Shown here in pieces: positions 8,243 to 16,917 of a DNA stretch of 59,941 nt. The stretch covers positions 1 to 59,941 of the forward strand of contig NZ_JABUZA010000029.1 in the NCBI RefSeq assembly GCF_014897985.1. Direction: 5' to 3'. The notes beneath the pieces were generated by a model, which made no database searches, was not told the origin of the DNA, and saw only the letters and a list, made by a program, of their open reading frames with translations. Numbering within the stretch: the stretch's first letter is position 1; each line of letters begins with the position of its first letter. The position numbers and the translations under genes were made by a program. The DNA is from Halomonas colorata. Its GTDB lineage: Bacteria > Pseudomonadota > Gammaproteobacteria > Pseudomonadales > Halomonadaceae.

Positions 8243-9064
8243 ATGACCGCTATCGACAATACTGCTGATGATCCGCAGCTGCCGGAAAAAGATCGCAATT
8301 TCGTTACTGCACTGGCACGCGGATTAGAGCTGATGCGTGCCTTCGGCAATGGAGAGGAATACCTGGGTAATGCGGAGCTTTCCAACCGGACCGGGATTCC
8401 ACGTCCCACGGTTTCGCGCTTGACCTATACCTTAACCCAGCTAGGTTATTTACAGCACAACACCCATCTGGAGAAATACCGCTTAGGCCCCGGCGTACTG
8501 GCGCTGGGGTATCGGTTTCTGGCCAATATGGGCATTCGTGAAGTCGCGCGTCCGCATTTGCAAAAGTTTGCCGATGCCACGGATTGTAACGTGAGCCTGG
8601 GCGGCGCTGACCGTAGCGATATGGTTTATCTGGAGACGTGTCACGGTAGCGGCCCTCTGATCATTCGCTTGGACGTTGGTTCACGCTTGCCAATAGCCAC
8701 CTCGGCAATAGGCCGAGCCTGGCTATGCGGCCTGCCTGAAACCCGTCGCCAACAGATTCTTAAAGAATTAGCAGAATTCCATGGAAAAGAGTGGCCTGCT
8801 CTGGAAGCATCCATTAAGCAAAGCATGGAAGATTATGCCCATTACGGCTTTTGCTTATCCGAGCAGGACTGGCAACGCGATATTAGCGCCGTTGCCATGC
8901 CGCTGATTCTAGAGGATGGCGCTGAAGTGCTGGCGATCAACTGTGGGGGATCCAGCTTGCGTTTGGATCATGATCGTCTGGTCAATAATCTTGGCCCGAG
9001 GCTTAAAGAAGTGGCAGCTCAAATTAAGCAGGAACTCGCTCCAAAGCATAAACTGATGCGCTGA
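8243..9064 (+). CDS. IclR-family transcriptional regulator
   Basis: The 273-residue protein has an N-terminal winged helix-turn-helix (about residues 15-78, with ELSNRTGIPRPTVSRLTYTL as recognition segment) and a C-terminal IclR effector domain ending in INCGGSSLRLDHDRLVNNLGPRL. The effector domain includes the conserved SAIGRAWLCGLPE and YGFCLSEQDWQRDISAVAMPL segments. PcaR, PobR and PcaU, which respond to beta-ketoadipate pathway acids, belong to this family, and the gene lies 120 bp downstream of the thiolase. It is the likely regulator of both flanking acyl-CoA operons. A TGGA stretch is the only weak ribosome-binding site before the ATG. Confidence 0.9.
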   Translation: MTAIDNTADDPQLPEKDRNFVTALARGLELMRAFGNGEEYLGNAELSNRTGIPRPTVSRLTYTLTQLGYLQHNTHLEKYRLGPGVLALGYRFLANMGIREVARPHLQKFADATDCNVSLGGADRSDMVYLETCHGSGPLIIRLDVGSRLPIATSAIGRAWLCGLPETRRQQILKELAEFHGKEWPALEASIKQSMEDYAHYGFCLSEQDWQRDISAVAMPLILEDGAEVLAINCGGSSLRLDHDRLVNNLGPRLKEVAAQIKQELAPKHKLMR

Positions 9065-9074
9065 GTTTATGCTT
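9044..9074 (+). terminator. Hairpin spanning the stop codon of the IclR gene
   Basis: AAGCATAAACT and AGTTTATGCTT form a perfect 11-bp stem with a 9-nt loop. The TGA stop at 9062-9064 falls at the loop-stem junction. Only a weak T-rich tract follows, so termination efficiency is uncertain. Confidence 0.45.
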
Positions 9075-9146
9075 CTTGGCCTTTCCCTAACGCTCGTTTG
9101 AATGCATCATAGAAACTTAACGATAGGCGGGTGTAGAGGAGCAGGG

Positions 9147-10262
9147 ATGCCAAGTGAATGGATAACGCGCCAGGATGGACAGTTAGTTTTACAAGGGGAA
9201 TGGACGCTTAACCATTACCCAGAGCTTAAGGAAGCCTCCACGTCTTATGCGGAGACCCAAGCAGACGAGACGGTATCGCTGACCGATATACAGCGTCTGG
9301 ATACCGCTGGGGCTGTGCTGGTTATCGGCATTATCGGGGTTGAAAGAGCCAAGCAGGTGCCCGATTGGGCGGAAGATCTGCCCAAGGAACAGCAGGCGCT
9401 GCTGGTTCGCATCGCCGAGGCCATGGATGCACCGCTCGATGTATCTCGTCACAATACCCATCGTATTACCGATGCGCTAGCCAGCGTCGGCGAGCAAATG
9501 ATGGGGTTGTGGTCCCAGCAGCGCCAGCTGCTGGCGTTTATAGGTTTGGTACTGGCCACCTTTGCCCAAACGCTGTTGCGGCCACGCCACTGGCGCTTTA
9601 CCGCGACCATCGCGCATATTCAGCAAACCGGCCTGAATGCCGTCCCCATTGTTGCCCTGCTCACCTTCATGGTGGGCGCGGTGGTCGCTTTTCTGGGGGC
9701 TACCGTTCTTGCCGATTTTGGCGCTACCGTTTATACCATCGACCTGGTCGCCTTCTCGTTTCTTCGCGAGTTCGGTGTTCTTTTGGCTGCCATCCTATTA
9801 GCTGGCCGAACGGCGAGCGCCTTTACGGCCCAGTTGGGGGCGATGAAATCCAATGAAGAGATTGATGCCCTGCAGGCTCAGGGGCTTGATCCGATAGAGC
9901 TTTTGGTCTTACCCCGCGTCATGGCACTGCTGGTAAGCCTTCCCCTTCTCGCTTTTATAGGCATGCTTAGCGGCTTATTAGGCGGGGCGCTGGTTGCAGT
10001 TCTGTCGCTGGATATTTCATTTCACCAGTTTATGACCACGCTACAAAAAGATGTCTCGGTGGTGCATTTTCTGGTCGGGCTGAGCAAGGCGCCAGTTTTT
10101 GCCTTTGTTATTGCCGTGATTGGCTGCCTGGAAGGTTTTAAAGTCAGCGGCAGTGCCCAGTCGGTTGGCGCCCACACTACGTCCAGCGTGGTGCAATCCA
10201 TTTTCATGGTAATCCTGATTGACGCCTTGGCGGCACTCTTTTTTATGGAGATGGGCTGGTGA
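9147..10262 (+). CDS. MlaE-type ABC transporter permease with N-terminal STAS domain
   Basis: The longest frame begins at 9102, but GAGGAG sits 5 nt before the ATG at 9147, giving a 371-residue protein. Residues 1-100 form a STAS-like domain resembling MlaB (LTDIQRLDTAGAVLVIGII), so the permease and its small regulatory partner are fused. Residues ~140-371 are the MlaE domain with about five to six membrane spans, including FLREFGVLLAAILLAGRTAS and the EEIDALQAQGLDPIELLVLP coupling region. It should move lipids across the inner membrane together with the ATPase and MCE protein that follow. The stop overlaps the next start (GTGA). Confidence 0.88.
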   Translation: MPSEWITRQDGQLVLQGEWTLNHYPELKEASTSYAETQADETVSLTDIQRLDTAGAVLVIGIIGVERAKQVPDWAEDLPKEQQALLVRIAEAMDAPLDVSRHNTHRITDALASVGEQMMGLWSQQRQLLAFIGLVLATFAQTLLRPRHWRFTATIAHIQQTGLNAVPIVALLTFMVGAVVAFLGATVLADFGATVYTIDLVAFSFLREFGVLLAAILLAGRTASAFTAQLGAMKSNEEIDALQAQGLDPIELLVLPRVMALLVSLPLLAFIGMLSGLLGGALVAVLSLDISFHQFMTTLQKDVSVVHFLVGLSKAPVFAFVIAVIGCLEGFKVSGSAQSVGAHTTSSVVQSIFMVILIDALAALFFMEMGW

Positions 10263-11122
10263 GCGAGCAATCTTCATCCAAGGATGTATCCGCGGAGGCA
10301 TCATCCAGCGATGCATCAAATGCTGCACCCAGCCAAGAGCCGGTTATCAAAGTCCGCGACCTGGAAAACCGCTTTGGTGATCATGTCGTGCATGAGTCGC
10401 TGGATCTTGACCTTCTAGACGGTGAAATACTCGGCGTGGTGGGTGGTTCAGGTACCGGAAAATCCGTTTTGTTACGCAGCATCGTAGGTTTAAAACGCCC
10501 TAATGCTGGAACCATTGACGTATTAGGCACTAACCTTAATGAGCTTAGTGAAAAAGAGCGTAGCCAGATAGAGCGGCGTTTCGGGGTTCTGTTTCAGCAA
10601 GGCGCACTGTTTAGCTCGCTTAATTTGCAGGAAAACGTAGCGCTTCCACTGATTGAGCATGCCAAGCTGGCCAGAGAAGATGCGGAGCACCTGGCCCGGG
10701 TAAAGCTTTCTCTAGTAGGGCTTGAGCCTGAAGCCGCTTTGCAATATCCCGAATCGCTCTCCGGCGGGATGATAAAACGCGCCGCATTGGCCCGCGCATT
10801 GGCACTGGACCCGGATATTTTGTTTCTTGATGAGCCAACGGCAGGACTCGACCCCATTGGCGCTGCCGCGTTTGATCAACTACTGGTCACGTTGCGCGAT
10901 GCGCTGGGTTTTAGCGTTTTTCTGGTCACCCACGACCTGGATACGCTTTACGCCGCCTGCGACAGAGTCGCGGTTTTATCTCAAAAACGGGTTTTGGTGG
11001 TGGACACGCTGCAAAACGTTGCCGAAACCGATGATGAGTGGATTCAAAATTATTTCCACGGACCTCGCGGCCGGGCTGCAGAGCAGTCATCATCCTCTTC
11101 AACGGCTCAGCCTAAGGAGTGA
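10259..11122 (+). CDS. MlaF-type ABC transporter ATP-binding protein
   Basis: The 287-residue ATPase starts with GTG at 10259, overlapping the permease stop. Walker A is VVGGSGTGKSVLLRSIVGLK, the signature is LSGGMIKRAALARALALDPD and Walker B is DILFLDEPTAGLDP; H-loop THDLDTLY is present. The SGGM signature is typical of MlaF/Ttg2A-type lipid transporters. A serine-rich segment (residues 2-24) precedes the fold and a similar tail ends the protein, both probably disordered. It energises the transport encoded by the neighbouring genes. Confidence 0.92.
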   Translation: MSEQSSSKDVSAEASSSDASNAAPSQEPVIKVRDLENRFGDHVVHESLDLDLLDGEILGVVGGSGTGKSVLLRSIVGLKRPNAGTIDVLGTNLNELSEKERSQIERRFGVLFQQGALFSSLNLQENVALPLIEHAKLAREDAEHLARVKLSLVGLEPEAALQYPESLSGGMIKRAALARALALDPDILFLDEPTAGLDPIGAAAFDQLLVTLRDALGFSVFLVTHDLDTLYAACDRVAVLSQKRVLVVDTLQNVAETDDEWIQNYFHGPRGRAAEQSSSSSTAQPKE

Positions 11123-11129
11123 GTAGCAC

Positions 11130-12071
11130 ATGGAAACGCGCGCTCATCACGTTTTAATTGGATTATTTACCTTACTCACCGCGGCTGCGGCGCTGCTATT
11201 TGCACTATGGATGAGCCAAGTGGCTGGCCAGCAGGACTATCAGCCTTATCGCATTCTGTTTGAGCGAAACGTTAGCGGCTTATCCGTGGGCAGTACCGTG
11301 CAATATAACGGCATCGAAGTGGGGGATGTGACCGAGCTGACGCTAGACCCCACTGATCCTCGCCAGGTGGTTGCCAGCATTCGCGTTGAGGAAGATACGC
11401 CAATCAAAACCGACACCCGGGCCAAACTCGCGTTTGCCAGCATTACCGGCAGCATGTCGGTACAGCTTCATGGCGGCACGCCGGAAAGCCCACGCCTTAT
11501 TGACCAGACCGACGATGATGCGCCGTTTATTCGTTCCGATCCTTCTCCCATCGCCACACTGTTTGAAGAAGGCGAGGAAATGATCGATAACATCAACGCT
11601 ATTTTACAGAACGTTAATGAGCTGTTTGACGATAATAACCGGGAACAGGCAGGCAATATTTTAACCAATGTTGCCCAGATCACCCAGATGATAGCCTCTC
11701 AGCAAGATGCGCTGGATGAGAACATGGCGCTTTTCGCGGACGCTTCACGCGAGGCGACTACCACGCTTGAAAGTATCAACACGCTTAGCCAAGAGGCCAC
11801 TCAGCTCCTCAGGCAAGACGGGCAACAGGTCATACAAAGCGCTGCCGATGCAAGTAACGATGTGGCACGCGCGGCGCAGCGCCTGGAGCAGCTTATCGAT
11901 CAAAACGCCGGTGCCGTAGAGAGTACCCTTCAAGGCACGCGGGATATAGCGCCCGCCCTTTCCGCGCTGCGCTCCACGCTCAATACGTTAGACCGCATTA
12001 CCCGCCAGTTAGAAGAGAGCCCGAGAGACTTTTTACTGGGCCGCGATCAGGTAGAGGAGTTTCGACCATGA
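11130..12071 (+). CDS. MCE (MlaD-like) periplasmic lipid-binding protein
   Basis: The 313-residue protein has one N-terminal membrane anchor (about residues 8-28) and an MCE domain (about 38-118, with NVSGLSVGSTVQYNGIEVGD and TRAKLAFASITGSMSVQLHG). The remainder is a long hydrophilic, probably coiled-coil helix rich in Q, N and A. It is much longer than E. coli MlaD (about 180 residues), so the helical extension could form a needle or tunnel like that of PqiB/YebT-type proteins. AAGGAG precedes the ATG. Its stop overlaps the lipoprotein start (ATGA). Confidence 0.9.
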   Translation: METRAHHVLIGLFTLLTAAAALLFALWMSQVAGQQDYQPYRILFERNVSGLSVGSTVQYNGIEVGDVTELTLDPTDPRQVVASIRVEEDTPIKTDTRAKLAFASITGSMSVQLHGGTPESPRLIDQTDDDAPFIRSDPSPIATLFEEGEEMIDNINAILQNVNELFDDNNREQAGNILTNVAQITQMIASQQDALDENMALFADASREATTTLESINTLSQEATQLLRQDGQQVIQSAADASNDVARAAQRLEQLIDQNAGAVESTLQGTRDIAPALSALRSTLNTLDRITRQLEESPRDFLLGRDQVEEFRP

Positions 12072-12703
12072 GCTTACGCCCTTGGGCTATTGCCGTAACC
12101 GCGACGGTGCTTTTATTGAGCGCAGGCTGCTCTATATTGCCGGAAAGCGATCCTGCAACGCTTTACCGCCTGCCATCTTCTGACCCAGCGCGCAGTAGCG
12201 TAGCGCCAACGGCCATGAGTGGTCAGAAACGCTTGGGCATTGCAGCACCCGAGGCGGGGTATCTGTTAAGCAGCAACCGCATCGTGGTGTATCCCGAGCA
12301 CAACGTCGTGAATGTTTACGAAGGCGCCCGCTGGCACGAAGATACGCCGGAGCTTGTCCAGGCCAGGTTAATAGACGCCTTACAGCAAAGCCGCCTGTTT
12401 GCCAGCGTAGGCAGCGATCACATGCCGTCTGATTTACTGCTGCTCAGTGAGCTGCGCCATTTTCAAAGCGAATATGACAATGGCCGCCCCAAGGCGGTTA
12501 TTCAGCTGGATGTGCAGCTTGTCGAAGCCAGTGCGCGAACGCCCATTGCTTCGCAAAGCTTTAGTGCCACAAGCCAAGCCGCAGACGTTGAAATTCCCTC
12601 GGTCGTAAACGCCTTTGGACGCGCCAGCGATACGCTTACCGAACAGCTCACCACATGGCTTTCAGATAATGCTCACGCGATCACTGAATCTGCCAGCCCG
12701 TAA
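12068..12703 (+). CDS. PqiC-like outer-membrane lipoprotein (ABC-type transport auxiliary lipoprotein)
   Basis: The 211-residue protein has a lipoprotein signal ending in LLLSAGC, with Cys21 as the acylated residue, and no Asp at +2, so outer-membrane sorting is expected. The body (YLLSSNRIVVYPEHNVVNVYEGARWHED, split here for reading as RIVVYPEHNVV and YEGARWHEDTPEL) matches the ABC_trans_aux/DUF330 family that includes PqiC. It would receive or dock the MCE protein at the outer membrane. It is the last gene of the four-gene transporter operon and converges on the kinase gene with a 21-bp gap. Confidence 0.87.
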   Translation: MSLRPWAIAVTATVLLLSAGCSILPESDPATLYRLPSSDPARSSVAPTAMSGQKRLGIAAPEAGYLLSSNRIVVYPEHNVVNVYEGARWHEDTPELVQARLIDALQQSRLFASVGSDHMPSDLLLLSELRHFQSEYDNGRPKAVIQLDVQLVEASARTPIASQSFSATSQAADVEIPSVVNAFGRASDTLTEQLTTWLSDNAHAITESASP

Positions 12704-12724
12704 GTGCCGTGTTTATTGTTTAGC

Positions 12725-14569
12725 TCACTGCGCTAGCTGCTTTATATACCCCCGCGGATCGCGGGGGTAATAGTATTCTGGTTGACGTTCCAAGTGGGTA
12801 AAAAAACGCGTGTCTTTATAGGGCATCTTCATAAATCCTGAAACCCCCAGGCCTTCAATCTGGTCGACACAGGCGAGAATACTCGCCAACAGCGCGCGAA
12901 ACTCATCCTCCTTGGCCGGGTCTAGCAAACGGTAGTAGCTGTGAATTTTTAGATGCTGGGGTAGCGCTTCAAAGATGATCATGCCGGTATGGTGGATATC
13001 GTTGAGCCTTTGCAGGATATCCATGATCGATTGGGGAAGCGCTAACAGCTCCTCCGGGTCCGGCCCATCCTCAAAATAACTGTGCTGGCGCGTTCGATCC
13101 TCAAGCTCGGGTACCGCGCTTAACTCGTAGTTAATCGCCATCTTCGCTTCAGGATAAAAGGGCTCATCGAGCGCCAAACGCTCCAGGTGTAGCGTTTGTC
13201 GGGCGTTAAACAGGCAGCTTTTAAACACCCCCTGGCGATGAATCGCCCGAGCCAGGTGTACCATGTTATTGACGGCCTCGATGAACGCAGGCTTCAGAGC
13301 TGGGTCGTGAAGGTTTAACGACGAATCGATATACACGCCATCGCGTTCCCAGCGCACAGCCAAGCCACCCACTACCGGGTATTTGCCCAAGCGACTTACG
13401 GCGGCCAGGAAGGCTTTTTCAGTCTCCCCCATTCCCTGCATAAACTGCTTGTAGTAGCGGTCAAGCTGTACGTCATTGACGTCGTTTAGCGTTTCCTGAA
13501 CGTTGGCTTCGCGCAGAAACGCCTTGCGAGAGCTATAAACCACGGTGTCGATTTCTTGTTTGGAGGAGCGCGCCCAGACCGGCACCAGCGGCGTTTTTAG
13601 ACTAACCGGCAGGTCAATCATGACCATCTTGGAAAGCCTGGGCATCGCGCTTAAAAAATAGTCACCGGCTTTACGACGCACCTGCGGGTTGGGGTCCAGC
13701 ATGCCGTCTAGAGTTTTTGCAAACTCCATGGGCAGACCTAACGAGCTTGCCGGTATTGCCCGATGACCAAATCGACATGACTGGGCTGATGCCAGCGCAT
13801 AAAGCGTTCCGGCGGCGCCCTGCTCATCAAAGCGTGGCGAAGACAGCGCGCCGTTGAGCTGCTCCTCACCGATAAAGTAGACATCCCCCAGGCGGGCATT
13901 GGTCTGCTGCAGGTTATCGGACATCAGCTCCATCACGTTAGCGCCAACGAACTGCAGCTCGCTATCCAGCTGAGCAAATACTGAAGAGCCCCAATCAATA
14001 AGCCCAATCGACTCATCCACTGGATCAAACACAATATTGGAAGGTTTAATATCACCATGCACCACAGGCCGACACTGTGGCCCGGCTTCGCGGCGCAGCG
14101 CTTTTAAAATATCCGCCAGCTGCTGCGCGATACGCATAATCAGACGCGGTGACAAACGCCCTTCTCTCAGGGATATTTGCTCTAGATTCCATCCTGGGGC
14201 GCGCTCCATCACCAGGATCGACTGGCCTCTGGCGCGCTGGTAGGTAATCAGTTTAGGAATGCGGGGGTGAGAGACTTGCTCCAGCATGAACGCCTCTTCT
14301 TCCAGACGTTCTTGCAGGTGAGTGGGTAGCGTAATACGGGAAAACTTGAACACATAGTGAACTGAGTCGTTTCCCTGGGGCACGCTTCCCGCAAAGACAA
14401 AGCCATAGGCGCCCTTACCGATCAGCTCGATATCCCGATAACCCAATTGGGTAAGCTGTGCCTGGCACAGCGCTACCCAGTCTTTAAGCTTTTGGGCATC
14501 GTGATGGTTCAGCAGATAAACCGACTGCTCTTCGGGTATATAGAACTGCTGTAACGGCGCCTGCGGCAT
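12725..14569 (-). CDS. Ser/Thr protein kinase with large uncharacterised C-terminal region
   Basis: Residues ~45-330 form a eukaryotic-type kinase domain. The glycine loop is GKGAYGFVF (51-59), the ATP-binding lysine is in YVFKFSR (K75), an acidic alpha-C stretch follows, the catalytic loop is HGDIKPSN (171-178, D173) and the metal-binding motif is DWG (192-194) in place of DFG. The essential residues are all present, so activity is expected. The remaining ~280 residues match no domain I know; they contain an RYYKQFMQGMGETEKAFLAA helix and no membrane span. The gene lies 23 bp behind the E2 gene of the branched-chain dehydrogenase on the same strand, so co-transcription is likely; AGGGG precedes the ATG. 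Confidence 0.85.
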   Translation of the reverse strand: MPQAPLQQFYIPEEQSVYLLNHHDAQKLKDWVALCQAQLTQLGYRDIELIGKGAYGFVFAGSVPQGNDSVHYVFKFSRITLPTHLQERLEEEAFMLEQVSHPRIPKLITYQRARGQSILVMERAPGWNLEQISLREGRLSPRLIMRIAQQLADILKALRREAGPQCRPVVHGDIKPSNIVFDPVDESIGLIDWGSSVFAQLDSELQFVGANVMELMSDNLQQTNARLGDVYFIGEEQLNGALSSPRFDEQGAAGTLYALASAQSCRFGHRAIPASSLGLPMEFAKTLDGMLDPNPQVRRKAGDYFLSAMPRLSKMVMIDLPVSLKTPLVPVWARSSKQEIDTVVYSSRKAFLREANVQETLNDVNDVQLDRYYKQFMQGMGETEKAFLAAVSRLGKYPVVGGLAVRWERDGVYIDSSLNLHDPALKPAFIEAVNNMVHLARAIHRQGVFKSCLFNARQTLHLERLALDEPFYPEAKMAINYELSAVPELEDRTRQHSYFEDGPDPEELLALPQSIMDILQRLNDIHHTGMIIFEALPQHLKIHSYYRLLDPAKEDEFRALLASILACVDQIEGLGVSGFMKMPYKDTRFFTHLERQPEYYYPRDPRGYIKQLAQ

Positions 14570-14592
14570 TCATTAGCCCCTGCGATGACGTT

Positions 14593-15900
14593 TTAGCCCA
14601 AATAAAGCAGCATCGTTTCAGGCGCTTCCAGAAAGCCTTTCCACGTATTACAGAAACGAGCAATAGTACCGCCATCAATAAACCGGTGATCGCCCGCCCA
14701 GGTAATCGTCATGATGGCACGGCGCTGAACGACGCCCTGTTCATCAAAGCGCGGTAGCCACTGGGTTTTGCCTATCGCCACAATCGCCGCTTCCGGAGCG
14801 TTGATGATGGGGGCGGCATACGTGCCCCCCAAGGCACCAATATTGGAAATACTAATCGTGCCTCCTTTAAGGTCGGCCTGGTCAACGCGCCCTTCACGCG
14901 CCGAGGCGGTCAAACGGCCTACTTCATGGGCAATCTCGAATAGCGTTAAGCGCTCAACGCCCTTGACGTTGGGTACTAGCAAACCGGCCTTGCTGTCTAC
15001 CGCCATGCCGATATTGCACTGGGGATAGTAATGCAACGCGTCGCCAGCCTCGTTTAGCTGAGCATTGAGTATCGGAGTTTCGGCAACGGCCAATGCCATT
15101 GCTTTCATAAAGAAGGGCATTAAGGTGAGGCGTTGCCCCTGAGCGTCGACCTGGGGTTTTAACCGTTCGCGCAGGGCCAATAGCTCGGTGACATCGATCT
15201 CTTCGCCATAATGAAAATGTGGAATCGTTGTGGCCGAAACCACCATGCGCTTGGCCATTACAGCGCGCACGCCCCGCAAAGGCTCGATTCTGGGTGGCTC
15301 CTGGCCCTGGGCGCGGACTTCAGACTGATCGGATACCGGCTTATCGGGCGCTTCTACTGTCTTGCCTTGATCAAGATACGCCAGCACATCTTCTTTAAGC
15401 ACCCGGCCATCTTTACCGCTACCTACCATATCGGTCAGCTTGACGCCGTGTTCGCGCACCAGCCGCCTCACGGCGGGGCTGGCAGGCACCTTGCCCTTAT
15501 CGCTATAGACACCTTCGCCAGACGCTTTGGGCGGTGCAGCACCGGGCAGCTCCGCGGCGTCCTCTACTGCGTTATTAAAGGCTTGAGACGGCGCCTGGGA
15601 CGGGTGAGTCGCCGAATGATCATCCTCTTGGGCCTCTTGAGGCTGGGTGGTGGACTCTCCCTCGCTCTCGCCCTGATAGGCATATAACGGAGCATGCACT
15701 TTGGCAATCTGCCCCTGGGCCACGTAAAGCTTGGTCACTACGCCAGCTTCCGGCGCAGTGATTTCTACCAGCGCTTTATCGGTCATTACTTCGACAATGG
15801 GCTGGTCTTCTTCGATCTGGTCGCCTTCCGCGACCCGCCATTCCACCACTTCACACTCGACGATGCCTTCACCGATATCGGGCAGCTTAAAATCGCTCAT
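14593..15900 (-). CDS. bkdB: Branched-chain 2-oxoacid dehydrogenase E2 (dihydrolipoyl acyltransferase)
   Basis: The ATG at 15898-15900 (MSDFKLPDIGEGI) has GGAGAG 7 nt upstream and is preferred to an in-frame ATG 15 bp earlier, giving 435 residues. One lipoyl domain occupies residues 1-75 with the lipoylated lysine in VMTDKALVEI. A long linker rich in E, Q, S and P follows, then a peripheral subunit-binding domain (VPASPAVRRLVREHGVKLTD) and the acyltransferase core ending in the catalytic segment TWAGDHRFIDGGTIARF. It transfers the acyl group to CoA. Order E1 alpha, E1 beta, E2 matches Pseudomonas bkd, but no E3 gene follows. Confidence 0.92.
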   Translation of the reverse strand: MSDFKLPDIGEGIVECEVVEWRVAEGDQIEEDQPIVEVMTDKALVEITAPEAGVVTKLYVAQGQIAKVHAPLYAYQGESEGESTTQPQEAQEDDHSATHPSQAPSQAFNNAVEDAAELPGAAPPKASGEGVYSDKGKVPASPAVRRLVREHGVKLTDMVGSGKDGRVLKEDVLAYLDQGKTVEAPDKPVSDQSEVRAQGQEPPRIEPLRGVRAVMAKRMVVSATTIPHFHYGEEIDVTELLALRERLKPQVDAQGQRLTLMPFFMKAMALAVAETPILNAQLNEAGDALHYYPQCNIGMAVDSKAGLLVPNVKGVERLTLFEIAHEVGRLTASAREGRVDQADLKGGTISISNIGALGGTYAAPIINAPEAAIVAIGKTQWLPRFDEQGVVQRRAIMTITWAGDHRFIDGGTIARFCNTWKGFLEAPETMLLYLG

Positions 15901-15938
15901 TGTGTTTCTCTCCATGCGTTCTTAGGCGCTTTAAACCG

Positions 15939-16916
15939 CTAAAAATTAACGCTTTCGCGAATCGCTTCATAAATTTTCAGGTGGTCCGGGAAATACTCTT
16001 TTTCCAGTACTAGCGGAAAAGGCGTATCAAGCCCGGTTACCCGTCTAATCGGCGATTCCAGGTAGAGAAAACAACGCTCTTGTATGGTCGCCGCTATTTC
16101 ACCGGCAAACCCGCCGGTTAACGGCGCTTCATGACTGACCACTAACCGGCCCGTTTTTAGCACTGACTCGGCCACGGTATCGGCATCCCAGGGAAGCAAC
16201 GATCGAAGATCAATGACTTCGCAGGCAATGCCCTGCTCTTCAGCAAGCTCTACCGCTTTACCAATCACTTCCATCTGCGCGCCCCATCCCACCAGGGTAA
16301 TATCGCTGCCCTCCTTGATGATTTCCGCCTCGCCAATGGGCAGCTGATAATCCTCTTCAGGCACTTCACCAACTGAGGCGCGATAAAGACGTTTGGGCTC
16401 CATAAACAGCACCGGGTCTGGATCGCGTATTGCCGCCAGCAGCAATCCCTTGGCTTGGTAAGGGTTGCGCGGCACCACTACTTTCAGACCTGGCGTATGC
16501 GTAAAGTAGGCTTCGGGGGACTGAGAGTGATAAAGGCCCCCGGCAATACCGCCGCCATAAGGCGTACGAATGGTAAGCCCGCCGACGTTAAACAAATCGC
16601 CGGAACGATAGCGATATTTGGCGGTTTCATTAACAATCTGATCAAAGGCGGGAAAGATATAATCAGCAAACTGAATTTCTGCTACCGGAACGGAGCCTTG
16701 CGCGGCTAAACCGTTGGCAAAGCCAATAATCCCCTGCTCGACCAAGGGCGTATTGAAACAGCGTGCCTTGCCGTATTTTTCCTGAAGATGGCTGGTTGCT
16801 CGGAATACACCGCCAAAAATGCCCACGTCCTCACCAAAGCAGATGACTTTTTCATCCTCCGCCATGGCAATATCCAGCGCATTATTAATTGCCTGTAGCA
16901 TATTCATCGTGGGCAT
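15939..16916 (-). CDS. bkdA2: Branched-chain 2-oxoacid dehydrogenase E1 beta subunit
   Basis: The 325-residue transketolase-like subunit has [18 protein letters not shown] near the N-terminus, the pyrimidine-binding stretch [20 protein letters not shown] and the C-terminal [20 protein letters not shown]. With E1 alpha it forms the alpha2-beta2 TPP-dependent decarboxylase that acts on the 2-oxoacids of valine, leucine and isoleucine. AGGAGG lies just before the start, inside the end of the E1 alpha gene, and only one base separates the two reading frames (TAA-T-ATG). Confidence 0.93.
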   Translation of the reverse strand: MPTMNMLQAINNALDIAMAEDEKVICFGEDVGIFGGVFRATSHLQEKYGKARCFNTPLVEQGIIGFANGLAAQGSVPVAEIQFADYIFPAFDQIVNETAKYRYRSGDLFNVGGLTIRTPYGGGIAGGLYHSQSPEAYFTHTPGLKVVVPRNPYQAKGLLLAAIRDPDPVLFMEPKRLYRASVGEVPEEDYQLPIGEAEIIKEGSDITLVGWGAQMEVIGKAVELAEEQGIACEVIDLRSLLPWDADTVAESVLKTGRLVVSHEAPLTGGFAGEIAATIQERCFLYLESPIRRVTGLDTPFPLVLEKEYFPDHLKIYEAIRESVNF

Positions 16917-16917
16917 A

